Notes: generated by a model not told the origin, from the sequence alone. A stretch of 64,000 bases of DNA from Bombus terrestris (GCF_910591885.1 NC_063283.1:2527001-2591000), one strand, 5' to 3'. Counted from the first letter of the stretch, positions 1 through 14,600 are shown. Translations and numbers: made by a program.

Positions 1-965
1 GATCGAGTGAAACGCAATATTATCGGAGAATTTAGACACGAGTTGTTGTTTTACCAGGTTGAAAAATGTATTAGAATAATGAATACGTTACGGAAGCCGT
101 GACATAAAGTGAAGAAGGTACAAGAAGAATTTTATAATTTGAAGAGGAAACAGTTTATGGCGATACAAAGTAGATCCAGTTTCTCCGAGTTTCGTACAAT
201 TTTTATATGGTAAAAGAAATTCTGATATTCGGTAGATTTTTCATATTCCCTTTCGTGGTTTTAACGTGGATTCGACAGAATTCCACACTGTAAATTGGTT
301 AAAAAGAAATTGTAAATGAAATATCGCGCTGACGCAACTTTGGTCCTCGGTGAGTTAATAAGACTTACGAGTTAGTGCAGGTAGACATTTCCATTTCTTA
401 AAATATTTCATAAGCAACGTTCTAAATTGGCAAAAGGAAAGCCGCAGATGTAAAGTAGCAGCAACGAATATCAGTTTGATCTTTTTAACATTTTCCTTAA
501 TTATGTAACCAGTAGATGGCAAATATTTATACAAATTCAGATTTTCATGAACACAGTGAAGAGTGTAGGACCTAGATACAGAAATTCGCTTCGCACGTTA
601 AACGTTATAACAAGTACTCTACTTTAGATATTTTATATGTTTCCTACGCATATTTCTATCTTTAAATCTTCTGGAAACAGATACAAATCCGCGATCTAAT
701 TATTAGAGTTCAACGAAAATGAATTCCGGCAACCAAATCTAAGCTCGATACGACCGCAAAGGGTTAAAAGTCCACCTGAATCACCATCGATATACATTTG
801 CGTATTTTTATTACTGATGCTGTTGCTCTTATTACGACTATCGTTATCATTACTATTATTATTATACATATACATATCGCCGTTGATGTATCGTACAAAA
901 AGCTTACAAATTATTATCACATATATACGTGTACGTACGTGCGCGAACGCCTACATAGGTACACG

Positions 966-1010
966 GATATACATACATACATAATATATATATATATCTA
1001 TATACATATA
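966..1010. repeat. TA/CATA-rich simple repeat
   Basis: Alternating ATAC and TATA units with a short uninterrupted TA run. Confidence 0.8.
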
Positions 1011-1934
1011 CTTGGAAATATTCGCAGGCACATGCGCGCGTGCAGAGTCGTCTTCGCGAATGGAATAAAATGGATGTGGAGATAAACGATCATCGCCGAT
1101 CGGCGAAAAAGAAAAGGCAAATAGTCGCGTTGGAACTGTTCGTCGCTGGTAAACGTTGCGACCATACATTCGTGTATTCGTGGATAATTCGGTGGATCGA
1201 TTTTAGATTCAGATTTCGGGCACACGATATGGCACTCGGATCCCTTCTCACCGATTCACACGCGTAACCTATTCCATTTCCAATCACTTTGGCCTAAACG
1301 CGCGCGCATGCACGCTCATGCACACACGCATCTGTGTACAGCACAGATTCGGTGTTTAGGTTTATATCTATTCGTGTATTCGCATATGTAAAGTTTCGCA
1401 CACCTCCTACACAGTTTCTAAACGCACTCGCGCACATAATCGTTTAATAAAATAGTCTATAAGTTAAATATAGAGGAGCGGTAACGCTCTCCCGCTGCCA
1501 TTTGTTCCATCTTTATTTTTCTCTATCGCGTCTCGGGTTTCGCCTATTGCTACGCTGCCATCATTCATTCGTCTCGTTTCCTCTCTGCATTCTATATACT
1601 CGTTGCCCGCGATGTCCTCGCAGGCATATACATGCATACATACATATTTATTCGTTTCTATAATGTACGTATAAAAAAATAAGTCCAGTCCTCGTAACTC
1701 GAATGATTGCTAAAAGAATTCACCATGTCCTTTGCATCTTCGTTCGAAGTCAGATTCTCGCGACCTCTTCGCGCTATAAATCATCGTTCCCTTCGTTACT
1801 AGTGGAATGCACGCGCGAAATTAACGCATATCAACGAGCGAATATGCGCGTGTTCATTGTCGCGATGCTGGACAGCCGAGTTACAGTCGTCGTCGCGAGT
1901 CATCCTCGGCTGAGGCGTCGATTTTTTTTTTCTT

Positions 1935-1940
1935 TTTATT
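1935..1940 (-). promoter_or_regulatory. Candidate polyadenylation signal for the cadherin
   Basis: The minus strand reads AATAAA here, about 520 bases past the stop codon, and it is the first such hexamer I see downstream. Further AATAAA copies lie at 1647-1652 and 1512-1517. Which one is used cannot be decided from sequence. Confidence 0.35.
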
Positions 1941-2461
1941 CACTGTTACCTGTCTTTTCATTTTTTCGTTTTATATTCTCTTGTCAATAGGAAATAGAAT
2001 ACTATCTTTGCTTTTTCGTGGTCTCTTAGTCTTTCGCCGCTGTGTCGTCTATTCTTAAAGATGCGAAGATCACGTGTTACATCGTCACTCGGACAGCATT
2101 ACGAGCTATCCGTTGTTTCGTTTGAAAATTCGATTCTAACCGAATGTTATTCTCTATTGGTTGCGAGAGCAATCTGCTCGGATAAAAGGAAAGACGTAAA
2201 AATGGATAAAATGAACGGAAAATAAGGGAGAAAGGAAAATACTACGCTTCGATTATGCTCCGTCGAAACGATATGTGGCTACCGATGCCGTGATTCGGCA
2301 CTGTGTCCTCGGTACGAAAGTACAACAGGTATCCTCGAGTTCGAGTTAAGTACACGAGGCGACGAAGCGAAGAGGAGTCGTTGCTTCGTCAAGGAGATCG
2401 GAAGTTATCGTGTTAATTGTCGCGAACTCTTCGAGTCAAAAGTCGAAAGATCGCGCGAGAC

Positions 2462-2604
2462 TCAACACCAACTCTCGCTTTCCCGTTCTCCGACGCCGTC
2501 GCTCTCTTCGTCGCTGGGTTCTTCTCCGTACATGTCGGCTAATTTCCGGAACCTCGGACCAAAGTTCGACAAATAGTTGAACTTGAGATCTCCGTCGTCG
2601 GTAC
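2462..2604 (-). CDS. CadN2: Cadherin exon 14 (C-terminus and stop)
   Basis: Encodes TDDGDLKFNYLSNFGPRFRKLADMYG, read here as the last conserved catenin-contact block, followed by a short acidic tail (EEPSDEESDG, ending ESWC) and stop TGA at 2462-2464. Acceptor TTTTCTTCTGCAG. Confidence 0.97.
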
Positions 2605-5600
2605 CTGCAGAAGAAAAAGGAAATATCGTAGAAACTAGTCGATGATTCTACCTCGTCTCTCCAACAGAGTCGAGTGTACTTTTTATCTTTTTTCTCATTA
2701 GAGCGGTTTTGATTTTTGAGATCGAGATTACTTCGCGTTACAGTACACAGTGGCTTACGAAAATATCTGAACAGTTGCCAGTAGAAAACTTCGACGCACG
2801 TATATATTATATCCTTTGTATAATAGATTAAAGAAAATTGATTACGCGGTATAATAAGTGGTAGCGATAGTACGAGGTCGTAAAATCAGCCACTGATTAA
2901 AGTTAACAACTTTCGATGACCGCAGCAACTAATTTAAAACGTGTTGGGAATCGTAAGGATCTAGAACTTCGTTCAAGGTTGTACGATGTCAACGCAGCGG
3001 CTCTACGATAAATCGAAAACAATTCGTCTGTTCGTAAAGAAAGATTTATGCAAATCCGTATTTTTCAGCCTGTCATTAAAAAGATAGAACCTAGCTACGC
3101 ATAGAAAATTGCTTCGCACATTCTACTTTGGCTACTCTGCATCTCTGCATCTTCAGATTTCTCATAAATAGATAGAAGCGCATAAAACCACGGTCCCCAC
3201 TTTATAGCTCTTATTCCAATTTATATACTGATAGCCCTGATTTCATGATTCATCGTTGAACTGCTGATGATGACAGATCGGTGATCCTATTTAACGTTTT
3301 ACTTCCTCGCTATATATTTTCATTCGCTACACGGCTGCGGCCCCAGTTACCATTATTGGCTAACAGTCCATAGCGAATTGGAGAGTGTCTGGTAGAAAAC
3401 ACTGCAACTGCCAAGAAACAAGTTTTACAGTTTTACAGTTACAACTCTTACAGTTAGTTGCAAAGAAAGCTCAATGCTCCTTTCATTTACATTTAGACAG
3501 ATGGCATAGTCAAACGCCAAGAAACGATTAGCTAATCTTCAATGGCATTTACATTTTTCTCTATACATTGCACTTGATTTCTACATTACATTATTCTCAT
3601 TGACACGTAAAATATATTTTGCAATAAAAAATTTGTCAATCGTCGCACCCACAATGTTTTCTACAATTTTACTTACTATTTTGGTCAGTACAATGTTTTG
3701 TACCATTTTAGGATATTTTGAGACTGTAAATTCCGCTCTAATTTTCCTAGATTTTCATCGCATAATTTTATTTACTTCCGCCGATTCCGTTAATTAAACG
3801 AACGATACACATATTCAGTGTTACGTACATGAAGCCAAGGATGACAAAGAACCCTCGGAATTGCCTTCTCCTTCGTACGCATAGTGCCTGACATCGTCGA
3901 ACGGATTCGTGTCAGGATCCTTGTCGCAACTCTCTTTCTTGCCGTCTAGGAAACCGCAAATGTCCGGCACCTCGTCGGGAGCTGGCAAACGAGAAAAGAA
4001 AGTGGACGTATATAATTGATCTTCGAGTGTCTTTTTGTTCGTTGCGACATTTCATTCGAACGAGATGTAACCCTCTGACTGAGACTTAGTCATCGTTATC
4101 ACGAGCGCGTTGAATGGTTTATTTCATAGCGATAGAGCGAAAAAGCGGAACCGAACAATTTTTATCCCTACGCGATAATAAAATGTACTTAAAAAGTAAC
4201 ATCGTTCATATTAGTCTGACAGAATAATAACACAGCTGATAAATTAATTAGCTCGGACGGTAATTAACGCGAAATACATGTATGTGTCTAAGACTGAGCA
4301 TAACGAACAAGTAGTAAAAGTTGAAACGTGAGAATACAGTGACACGTACATCGTTATACACAAGATACAAAAGCTTCTCGTAAGCAGAATGTTAAGATAA
4401 TTCGATAATATAATAAACTAATAAATTCGTTAATATAAATCGAATGAAAATGATCGCCGATGGGATGATAATGCGATATTATCCTTTAGCGGATTAAAGC
4501 GTTAAACAACGCTTATCTCTTGATTCGTCTTACAGAGCTGTGTCATATAATACCATAACAAATTGTGTAACTACACTACGACTATAATGTGCGTTTGCTG
4601 GCTTACTTATTCAATTTATCGTACCTCTAGATTGCAAGCCAACGGGCGCAATTTTCGAATCGATAGGCGGTGCGTCGTAAATCGTTCGAAGAACGTTCAA
4701 GTCGTAGCCCGTGTCGACTTCACCGCCTCCTTCGTCCTCGTAATTAATAATGTTCTCTCTAATGTCGTCCATATCCTTATAGAGATCGTCGGTCTTTTTC
4801 CTGTGCACCACCACCGCGAACAACAGTATCAACAGAATCGCGATACAAACTAAGATCGCGACAAGGAAGTTGGTATCGATCCCGAAGGATACGGCTTTTG
4901 CCATCCCGTGATCGCAGCCAGGATCCGCGTTTCTAGATAGCGATGGCATACCCAAATTGTACGTCTGAAACATAGAATAGCAAAGAAGATGTATCGCGAT
5001 TACAAATTATTGGACGAACTGAATTTATTGCATTTATCACGTTCACCGAGTTCCGCTCAGTAATTTCAGAAAGGTTGCTCGTTGCCCAAACTATTAGCCG
5101 TGCTATGTGTTTTCTAATTTTCTACATCTCAGTCTCGCTGTTTGCTTTCGACTCGGGAAAAAGATTTTAGATTTTTACGTACAATTTACACGGGAATGTT
5201 CACAGGTTTATCGATAACAGTTCTGTCACGTTCCTCTCGTAATCGGAGAAATCTTTTCACGACAGGCAAAGAAAATAGGATGAGAGAATTCATAAAGTAA
5301 ACTCTTCGAGGCATTACATTTCCATTGAAGGTCATGTTGCGTATGCATCCGACGAATCCTCTGTCGGTAGGTACATAATCCCATCCTAGTTGCGAAGCCA
5401 TCTTCGCGAGATTAGTCAGAGTTCCGCCTATCTGCAGGGGGCTGTTCACGTTCAAAAATCCGTTCGGTCCTTGCGGCGCGGTTAAGCTCATACACGCGGA
5501 GATTCCACAGTTGTCCACTTTCATTTCGATCGCCTGCAGCGCATAAAATACGGAGTTTGACATAGAGTTTGGACATTATGTTCGAAAGGTAGCTGCTTTT

Positions 5601-8600
5601 ATTTGTATCATTTATTAACATACTGTTGGCAGGTCAACAACAAATAAACTCGCTTATTCATGCACAACATTGTTAACCGGTCACCAGTAAACTTTGTGTT
5701 TTATGCATGAAATATAGTCAATCTTTGCATAAAATATTTGGTCAACAGTGTGTTAATATATCCCTATTGATGTTCTGTATTCGTATTTATACCCTAGTAA
5801 CGATGAAAAATATTTATACAAGTACATACATGTGATTCGAATGATCGTGAAGTATTTCAAACGAAGATTATAGCGAAAAACAAGAGCGATACCGTAGAGC
5901 ACGATACAAAGAGTTATGGAAAAAGTTAGAACGCAATGATTCTACGATGATAAAGACCAATCGCGCTTACGTTCTTCGTAAAGTAAACGTCTATCCTATG
6001 TCTTTCTCCGTCAGTGAGTTTAATGTGCGGTTGATCGAGTTTCACGGTGCCAGACCCGTAGTCCATGTAGAGAACCGCGTATCCCTGTTGAAGCTCCAGG
6101 GCCATGAAGTCTTGAATTCTGATCTTTGAACTATACGTCATCGGACCGAAGTAAAATACCAGACCGTTGTCTATGTGAGGCGTTATCTCGAGACCTGAAA
6201 CGCAAACGGATTCACGTGACGAATGGATATTGACATTCAGCTGCTGCAGGGATACAATAGTGGTCAGTTTAAATTCCAATAAATCGAGGATCCGGATTGT
6301 AATTCTCACGGAACAGACGATAAATTTGTTGCAACAGTACTCTCGATTTCCGCGAGAATGGAGGAGAATATATCTGGCGGAAATAAGTGAGAAAAATATC
6401 AACAGTATTTAGATACTGTCGCTGTATTTACTCTAGCTTTGTCATCGGTAGATTGGAAATATTTCTGCAAATTTACATTAAAACGCAATTAAAAGAGTAG
6501 GATCTGAGCAGAGATTTATTTCGCTAAATAAATATTAAAACAAGTACTGTATTATGGATATTTTATGGATCTTTTTTCGAAACTTTATATACGTATTATG
6601 TATCCTTGCATGTTTAATAAATCCATAAATAATTATTTGCTCACAAGGAATGCCATCCAATTAATGCTGAAATCACAGAATTTTGTAATGTAACCTGACA
6701 GAGTATATTACAGGGTTCATATAGGAGTATAAAGAAAAATGCTATTAACAATTAGTTTAGCAGCTATAATAGATGTATGTCTTTGTGATAAACGATGTGT
6801 ATCTTTAAACGTTCTTACGAATTTTGTGGAACGTGCTTTCCATACGTATAATTGTATACATTTCTATGCAATTCCATTATAGATTAAACGACCTTCCTTG
6901 TGAATAATGAGAATTTACTACATTTGAATTGTGGAGACACTGTTCTATTGAAATTTAAACTAGCATTGCTACAACACATAGCATAGAAGAGTAAGGAAAG
7001 AAGAAAGAAATATACCAACCCAAATGAGAATCATCGCAAGCTTGACCAGGTGGCGGCATTATAGCCCAACCGTTGCCATGAAAACCAATGCCAAGAAGCT
7101 CGCACCTTGGTCCCTCGAGACCCGGAGGACACTCGCACCGATCTGCCAACGGTGTGCCTCCATTCAGACAAACGATCGGTTCAGCAACGTGACAAGTACA
7201 CTGTGGATCTACTACAGCTCGCACTCCAACGAACGAACTGATATTCGTATAAACCGGATACGGGACCGTGCTTACGTTCAAATAATTACGACAGGTATTG
7301 TTACAATGCTGTTTTTCGATAAGGCACTCGTCGATATTCACCAGCAAAATATCTGTTTTTAGCTCTCGTTCAATCTCTTCCGTGTGTTGCGCCAGGATCG
7401 TATTCAGTTTCTCAGGGGCATAATAAGGACTACCATGCGCCGAGAACCGTACATCCAACAAACTGTTATTGTTATGATGCGGCGAATGAAGCACCGTGAA
7501 CACGTCCACGTTCTCCACCGAAGTATTAAGCATATTCGCTATTCTCTCCTGAAATATTTCCTTCTTACTAACGCCAGATTCACCAGGAGCGACGAATTCT
7601 GTGGCTGTCATTCCGAAGAACCGCACGGAACCAGACCTGGCCACTGCTTCCTCAGGCAGCATTTTCACCGTCACGTTCACGTACGCGTTCACTTGATGTC
7701 GTGGAATGTGAATGCTGTATTCGGTGACTATGAACTTGAGGACGAACGTATCGTTCGAGATTCCTGGCAGCAGCGTGATCATACCGTCCTTCGGATTTAA
7801 AGTAAATCCTTCGTGAGTCGATGCCCAGGCAAAATGCTTGTCTGGCAAGTCCCAATCGTCAGCGTCGTTTACATACACTCGTCCGATATTTGTTGCCGGA
7901 GCTACGCCTTTATAATTGTAGACAAATATAGAGCTGGAACCTTCTGACATAGCATTGTCGTTCTCGTCACCGATGATTACGGTCAACGTCGATGTTCCCG
8001 TCATGGGTGGCTTTCCGCTATCCGTGATAGCAATCGGAATGTCGTAACTCTTTCGTTCTTCTCGATCGAACTCGACACGAGCAAACAGATCGGCGTCTCG
8101 AATAGCAAATTTGGCTAGAATCTCGTCGTCGGCGGTATTTTTGTCTATTTCGAATTGGAAAGGAGGTCCGTTTTCGTCCGAGTCCCAGTCGCGAGCCTTC
8201 AATTCCGTGATCTTATCAGGAGGCTTGTTCTCACCCCATACTACGGGATAGGGCATGTCGAGGAATGGCGCGTTGTCATTTATATCGATTAACGTGATGT
8301 TCACCATTACGAGTTCTCGTAGCGCGGTCGGGGAGCCGTCTTCGTCTCGCGCCATAACGATCACCTGAAACCAATCGGATATGATTAATTTCGCTCTTTC
8401 TTCCGCAGAAATCCAGTAGCGATTAATTGGTCGCGATTCGACAAGAATTCGAAAACCGAACGACTGCCGATCCCTGTGCATTTAAGGCAGAAAATGTGCG
8501 CCATGTACAAAATGTATAAAATATCTATGCGAGGTACTCATTGCGATGTTTACTATGTGGACCAAATCTCTGGAGCAACGGAGAACAGTGCTCTCCCTTG

Positions 8601-11600
8601 CCATTCGGTTAATCGTCTTTTCAGCTTTGCACCGACTGATCGACAAAGTGCTCGATGACACTAAAATGGAAGGTACAGTCGAAAGGAAGCTTACCGTCCA
8701 CATGGAGTATCCCAAGGGACCATCGCGATCGAGAGGTTTCTTCAAGGTCATGCAACCAGATTTGTCGATACCTATGAGAGGTTGCTGGTCTTCTTTTACG
8801 ATAAAGTACGCGATATGCTGATCAGCGTTCCTGTCCTTGATGTCGGGATCGTAAGCGATCACAGTAGTGATACAACCTGTAACCAGTGCATAGCAATCAA
8901 ACTCGCTTATAGTAAAAGCTTGAACCTAGTCTTATTGAGAAGAATACGAATGGTCATAGAATTGATCAAGCTTCGGAGAACATGGCCTTGATCTTTGAAA
9001 CAGAAATTTCAGATCTCTCGAGATTTGACCAAAACGTATTCTACAGACTATAGAACTCTTATTCCATGAGCACCATTCGTACGAAAGTAACGCTAAAGGG
9101 GATACGTCTTGCTTACCTTCCACCAGTTTCTCTTCTTCGATAGTAGGATTCTTATCAAAGTCCTCGAAGACCGGCGGATTGTCATTTACGTTTTCAATAA
9201 AAATCTTCACTTGAGCGGTATCGTTATACACGCCGTCGAAAGCTCTCACGGTCAAATTGTATTCCGTGATCTTCTCGTAATCCAACGGCTTCTTCACGCG
9301 GATCTTTCCAGTTGTGTTTTCGATATAAAAGCTGTCGTCGGTATTGCCAAATATAATGCTGTAGGTAACCGGACTGGCAGTATCCAAATCATTGGCCTTC
9401 ACTTCGGTGACCGGCGCGTTGATGTTAGCATTTTCCAGGATCGAATTCGCGGTATAAACGGCTTGCGTGAAATGGGGAGCGTTGTCGTTCTTATCCGCGA
9501 TCTCGATGCGAAACACTTGCTGACCTTTGTTGTGCTCTCCCGTCTTGAACAGCGCACTGGGAGAATTGTCCATGGCGATCACCTTCACGTTGTACGTGTC
9601 TTCGGTCTCCCTATCGAACTTGGTCAGAGTGGTGATGTTACCGGTATACTTATCGATAGCGAAAAGATCCCGGAAGTTATCCAATTCGTACGTGACCTAG
9701 AAAAACACGAGGGTGTGAAACGGTGAGAATGCGCCGATGGTTGTACGCGTCTGTGATTTTCATTGTTTGTATTGTTAAGCCCGCTGCCGCCGTTGCTCTT
9801 CTCTCTGGATCATACGAATCGAACGAAAAATTACATCGTAGCTTGCGTTATGTTTCTAAATGTTTGATGTCGTTGTTTTAAACGTATTTCGAATTTCTCG
9901 AGACTAAGGGAAAAATATAATAAATTCGAGAAAGAGAATTATTTGTTACAAGTATCCTGTTATCTATGTTAATTAAATAAAGGAAGAGGAAGAAGAGACG
10001 TACCTGGTTATGGGCGGAGGTTCCATCGGCGTCGATCGCGCGCACTTGCATCACCGGGACGCCTGGTGGCTCGTTCTCGAGGACTTTACCTTTCTTCAGA
10101 TCACGAAACACCGGAATGTTGTCGTTGACATCCAACACCTCGATATCGATCACGGTCTCGGCAGCCAGCTGATACTTGTTCTGCACGCGCACGATCAGCG
10201 TGTAAGCCGTGTTGCTCTCGTAGTCAAGATGCTGAGAGAGCTTGATGTCGGCAGCATCCTTGTTTGACTCCAATCTGTCAATCAGAACGTACGATTATTA
10301 ATTAGATGTACGATAATTGACGAAAGTATTAAAAAGGTATTACGAAAGTATACCAAGCGCAGTAACGATGGCAAAACATTTTTAATACCTTGATATTTTT
10401 TTAGCGATTTAACACTGACTGCCACATCGAGATCACACGTTTCGTTCAGGACGTTACGGGGATATTTTTATTATTCGAAGCATATAATGGCGAAATAACA
10501 ATAAATTGACGATGTAAGACAACATTCTTCCCCAATGCACCGTTTATCTTATTGGTGGTCACGGGTGACCACCGTGGCGCCTTGGCAACAGTTGATAGCG
10601 ACATATTGTAACAAGGCTTCGTTTATTTCGACAAACAATTCGCATTCGTTATTTCGTCGTAAGCAAAACGTGCAGAATATATCGTTGAAACGTGCAGAAG
10701 ATATTGGTAAATGATATTTGCTCGTTCTATATATAATAACAAGGTATGTTCACACTTCTGACTTCAATTATACGATTATAAAACAGCATTTACGATTATT
10801 TTCTAAGCTGTGTTTACGATAATATTCGTAGATCAGCCCTCAAAGATATGGAGGCAAACACGGTGCATCGTTAGATGCGAGATTTGTTCTCATTTTTTTT
10901 TTTTATCGATGTCCTAATAGAAACGTTTAATCGTTCAATGGGGCACTTTTTGCTTCAAAGTATCTTCCATTTATCGGTTATATTCAAAATGCCCTAACTG
11001 TCAATTTTCGTACAATTTTTACAATTGTAAGAAGTTGAAGCGCTCCGGTCACCAATGACCACCGTGGCGTCACAGGAGAAACCATGGTCGGTCGTATATG
11101 ACCAACGTGACAGTCAAAGTATTAACGTTTAGCCGATTTGCCTTGCGAAACAGAATCTTGAATGACATCGGCACGGGAGAAAGAGAAAAATCGAAGCTTG
11201 AGAGCGCGTAAAAGTTAACAGAATTATCAGAGCAGTCAAACTGACCAGTTTGTAATTTCTTATAGAAATTTTATACGCATCGATATCTATGCATTTTGCG
11301 AAGTTAGGACGACTTTTTATAGAATATACATTTAACTAGCTAATACCTTTTCACATGCCTTTCAATTTCCATTTCTTCGATAGAAGTTTCACGTTAGTCG
11401 TCGCTCGAACGTTAATCAACTGGAGCAATTGGCAAAACGGAATAACGAGATTCGCAAATCGTAACTAGTCACGAAAGATTCGATTTACCTGAATGTATTT
11501 CCTTTGTTGGTTTGCTCTGTTCTACCAGGAACCAGCTCGAACAAGAGACCGCTGTTGTCTCCGATGTGCGAGATGGCCTTTAGTCGGATGATACTCGCGT

Positions 11601-14600
11601 CGAAGTCGCTGAAATTTTCCTGCAATCGAATCGGCTCGGCAGGTCTTGGCAAGAAAGCCGGAGCCTTCTTGTGAGACTCCACCACTCGAATATCCAAATC
11701 GATCGTGTTCGATTTTGGAACGTCGCCCTGATCCTTAGCTGTCGCGGTCATGCTGAACTTGTAATCCGGATTCCTCTGCAAATATTCGACGATCCTTCAA
11801 ATTCCTCCCATTCGGCTCGGCTTTGCTTTACTTTTTCCCATTCGTTGCTTTATTTGTACGAAAAAAAGGTTTGCTCGATCTATTTGAAGCCTTTCGTTCA
11901 GCAACGCGTCACAGTCGACATTCGGGCGAATTATTTCGTACTACAAGTTACGTTGGATCGGCAACTAAATGATTGCGGATTTCGTCATTACCGCCTAACG
12001 ATATTTAAAATATTTACGTGACATCCGTCTATGTTTATGAATTACCGTGGTATATGGATTCTACGACGTTCGATCGGACGCTAGAAAAATCCGATCGTTC
12101 CGAAAAGTGTCGTATCGACTGTTTATTTGTACACAAAAGAGAACCGTGTACTCTCGGCCACGTGCGTCACGACCGAAGGATTGAAGTTAATTAATTTCAT
12201 TAATATTCGAACGTTTCAGATCGATAGCGTTGCGCGATACTTACATCGATGGTATTATTGAGAAATATCACACCCGTGTTGCGATCTATTCGAAAGTACA
12301 CTGCGTCTTCGGGCTTTCTAGACAACAAGCTGTAGTAGACCACCGAGTTGTTGCCATCGTCGATGTCCGTGGCGGATACCCTCATCACTTCTCGTCCCAG
12401 GTGCAAATCTTGCGGCACCGACTCGGTATACGCCTGTACGCGAGACCACGGTCACCAGAAAAACAAACAACGTTATATAGCAATACGTTTGCATCGTATC
12501 GATCCGTTTCTGAAATCTCTATTTCCCACCAGCGTGTCTTCCCCTTCTCTAAAACAAATCTACGTGTGCATGCGTCCAGAGATATAAGCTAAACGCGACG
12601 AAAGAAGCCGCGATACGAGCGGTAAAAGTGGGATTTTCTATCCTATAAGCGTCAAATGCGCGTGTCTGGTACGTTCCGTACTAGACGTATACATCATTTC
12701 CGATATGACGAGCGTCGCGCATTCATCTGTTTACGTATTCATTGTTCGCTATATTGTCTGGCGAAAGAGAAGATTAGAGAGAATGCGAGATATGATTTTA
12801 AAACGAGCTGAAACTTTCTTTCGCTGCTATTTCTGCGATACGATATTTCCTTTCGTCGCGAACATCGTTCGTAGTCTTTATCGCTATTGTCGTTCGTCCG
12901 CGGATAATTCGCAACGTATTCTCGAAACTTTCATCCCTCTCGAAAGTAGGAAGCGCATTATATTTATTATAATTAGACGTATAATTCTTGTACGATACAA
13001 CTAGGGTTGACGCTCGAAGGAGTTGCTCAACGACGAGTAGTTTACTTTGAAAAACTGACACACGTGTATATATATGTCGGGTTTCGTTAGAAATTTTAGG
13101 CGTGAAATAATTAATAAGTATAACAAAAGCTATTGACGATGTTCCTGGGCTCGATTACGAATCCACGGTCAACGGGTAAACTCTTTGTACAATGGAATAC
13201 ATTTTGTAGCACGCAGACACGTTAACTCACACGCTGGGTTACTCTCAGACTGACTCCAAGTCGATGACAGAAAACTCTCCAGGGAGATTGCAAAATAAAA
13301 GACAGATACAGTCACATATGTCAAATACATATCGATCGGGAATATCAATCGATGTCCCTACATCTCCGACATATATATAAAAATGAAGGGAAGTGAAAAA
13401 TGGTTTCTTGGAGGAAGATAAACGTGGGAGGAAAGATCGTTTCGATCGTGAGCCGTTCGTTTGAAAATCGTTCGTAGGACAAGGGAAACGCGTTTCCTCG
13501 TTACGGCTGACGTAAATGCGCCAAACTCGAACATCCGACGCATATAAGAAATTCCGCCTTCAGATCATTCGAGATTTTCGATCGATCACGCAAGCGTAGT
13601 AATCCACTGCGTAACAAAAACAGAACGTAGGCATTCGCATTCCCACAAACAAAAAGAAGATGTAAATGGAAAAGAAAATAGGAAAGAGAGAGAGAGAGAG
13701 AGAGAGATAGAGAGAGAATGGAAAAATAGAAATAAGAAAATAAAAAAACATCGAAATAGATATATACACCGGGAAAATTCGAGACCAACCTTCCATACGT
13801 ATCCACGAAAGACCTAGGTTTGAAAAAAAAAAGAAAAAGAAAGAAATCGAAGCAAGAGGTGGTGGTTAGTGTAGCACAATCGTATGGTAAAGCGTAAGAG
13901 AAAATACGCTGCTGCATTCGTTGCTCGACGAAGCAAAAACCCGTGTTACGGGAAATTCGATTGGTCCGTAAAATGTGTATGAAATGGAAAAAAGACGAAA
14001 CGCGTGCCAGAGGGTAGTATTTTCGACGACGTATACAGGCACGTGGTTCTCGTTGACACATAGAGCGAGGATGAGCGCGCGACAAACGCGACGATATGTA
14101 AACCGTATCGGACGTAGACTCCGGTTCGTAAATATCGGGACATTTACGATTAAAGAAAAATCAGGTAAATATGGCAAATCGTTATGAAAGTCGATAGAAC
14201 CTTAAAGTCCATGAAATTTTTGTCTATCAATTCAGCGTGCTAAAGTCATTCGTTCGATACGAAACGGTATTCCGATATTTTCGATATTTTCGTATTACAA
14301 TCAGCGATATTTCTAAAATTGTAAATAGTAAAAAAAGAAACGTACTGGATCTTCTCTCGGTTTTCTCTTCGTTCCTTCTACGATCTATTACGATCTATTT
14401 TTATATCGTTTTTTTTTTTAATTATGCATAACGTAAGATATTTTAGGCCAATGATTTTGAATTGTTCCAGTAGATCGGAAGATCGCGTTATTAATTCCTT
14501 ATTTTCTTCCAACCCTTCCGAATAATTTTCAGAAACCTTTCGAATCGTCCTACGAACACGGACTCTCCTACTTTAATCGTTTTCTTAATGATCGAAACTA

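Larger units (their letters stand above)
1..2461. other. 3' UTR and downstream flank of the cadherin gene
   Basis: No coding sequence recognised. The part next to the stop (roughly 1920-2461) is probably 3' UTR. The rest is AT-rich flank with a TA/TACA-rich simple repeat around 966-1010. Short ORFs in this stretch follow simple-sequence composition and have no family features. Confidence 0.5.

Noticed and set aside
7024..7800. Plus-strand ORFs opposite exon 9
   Set aside because: Antisense shadows of a proven coding exon.
9109..9726. Plus-strand ORF of 205 codons
   Set aside because: It is the antisense shadow of cadherin exon 7.
13501..14085. Minus-strand ORF of 194 codons with a leucine/serine-rich run
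   Set aside because: The run is the translated GA microsatellite; it lies in a cadherin intron and the frame has no conserved feature.
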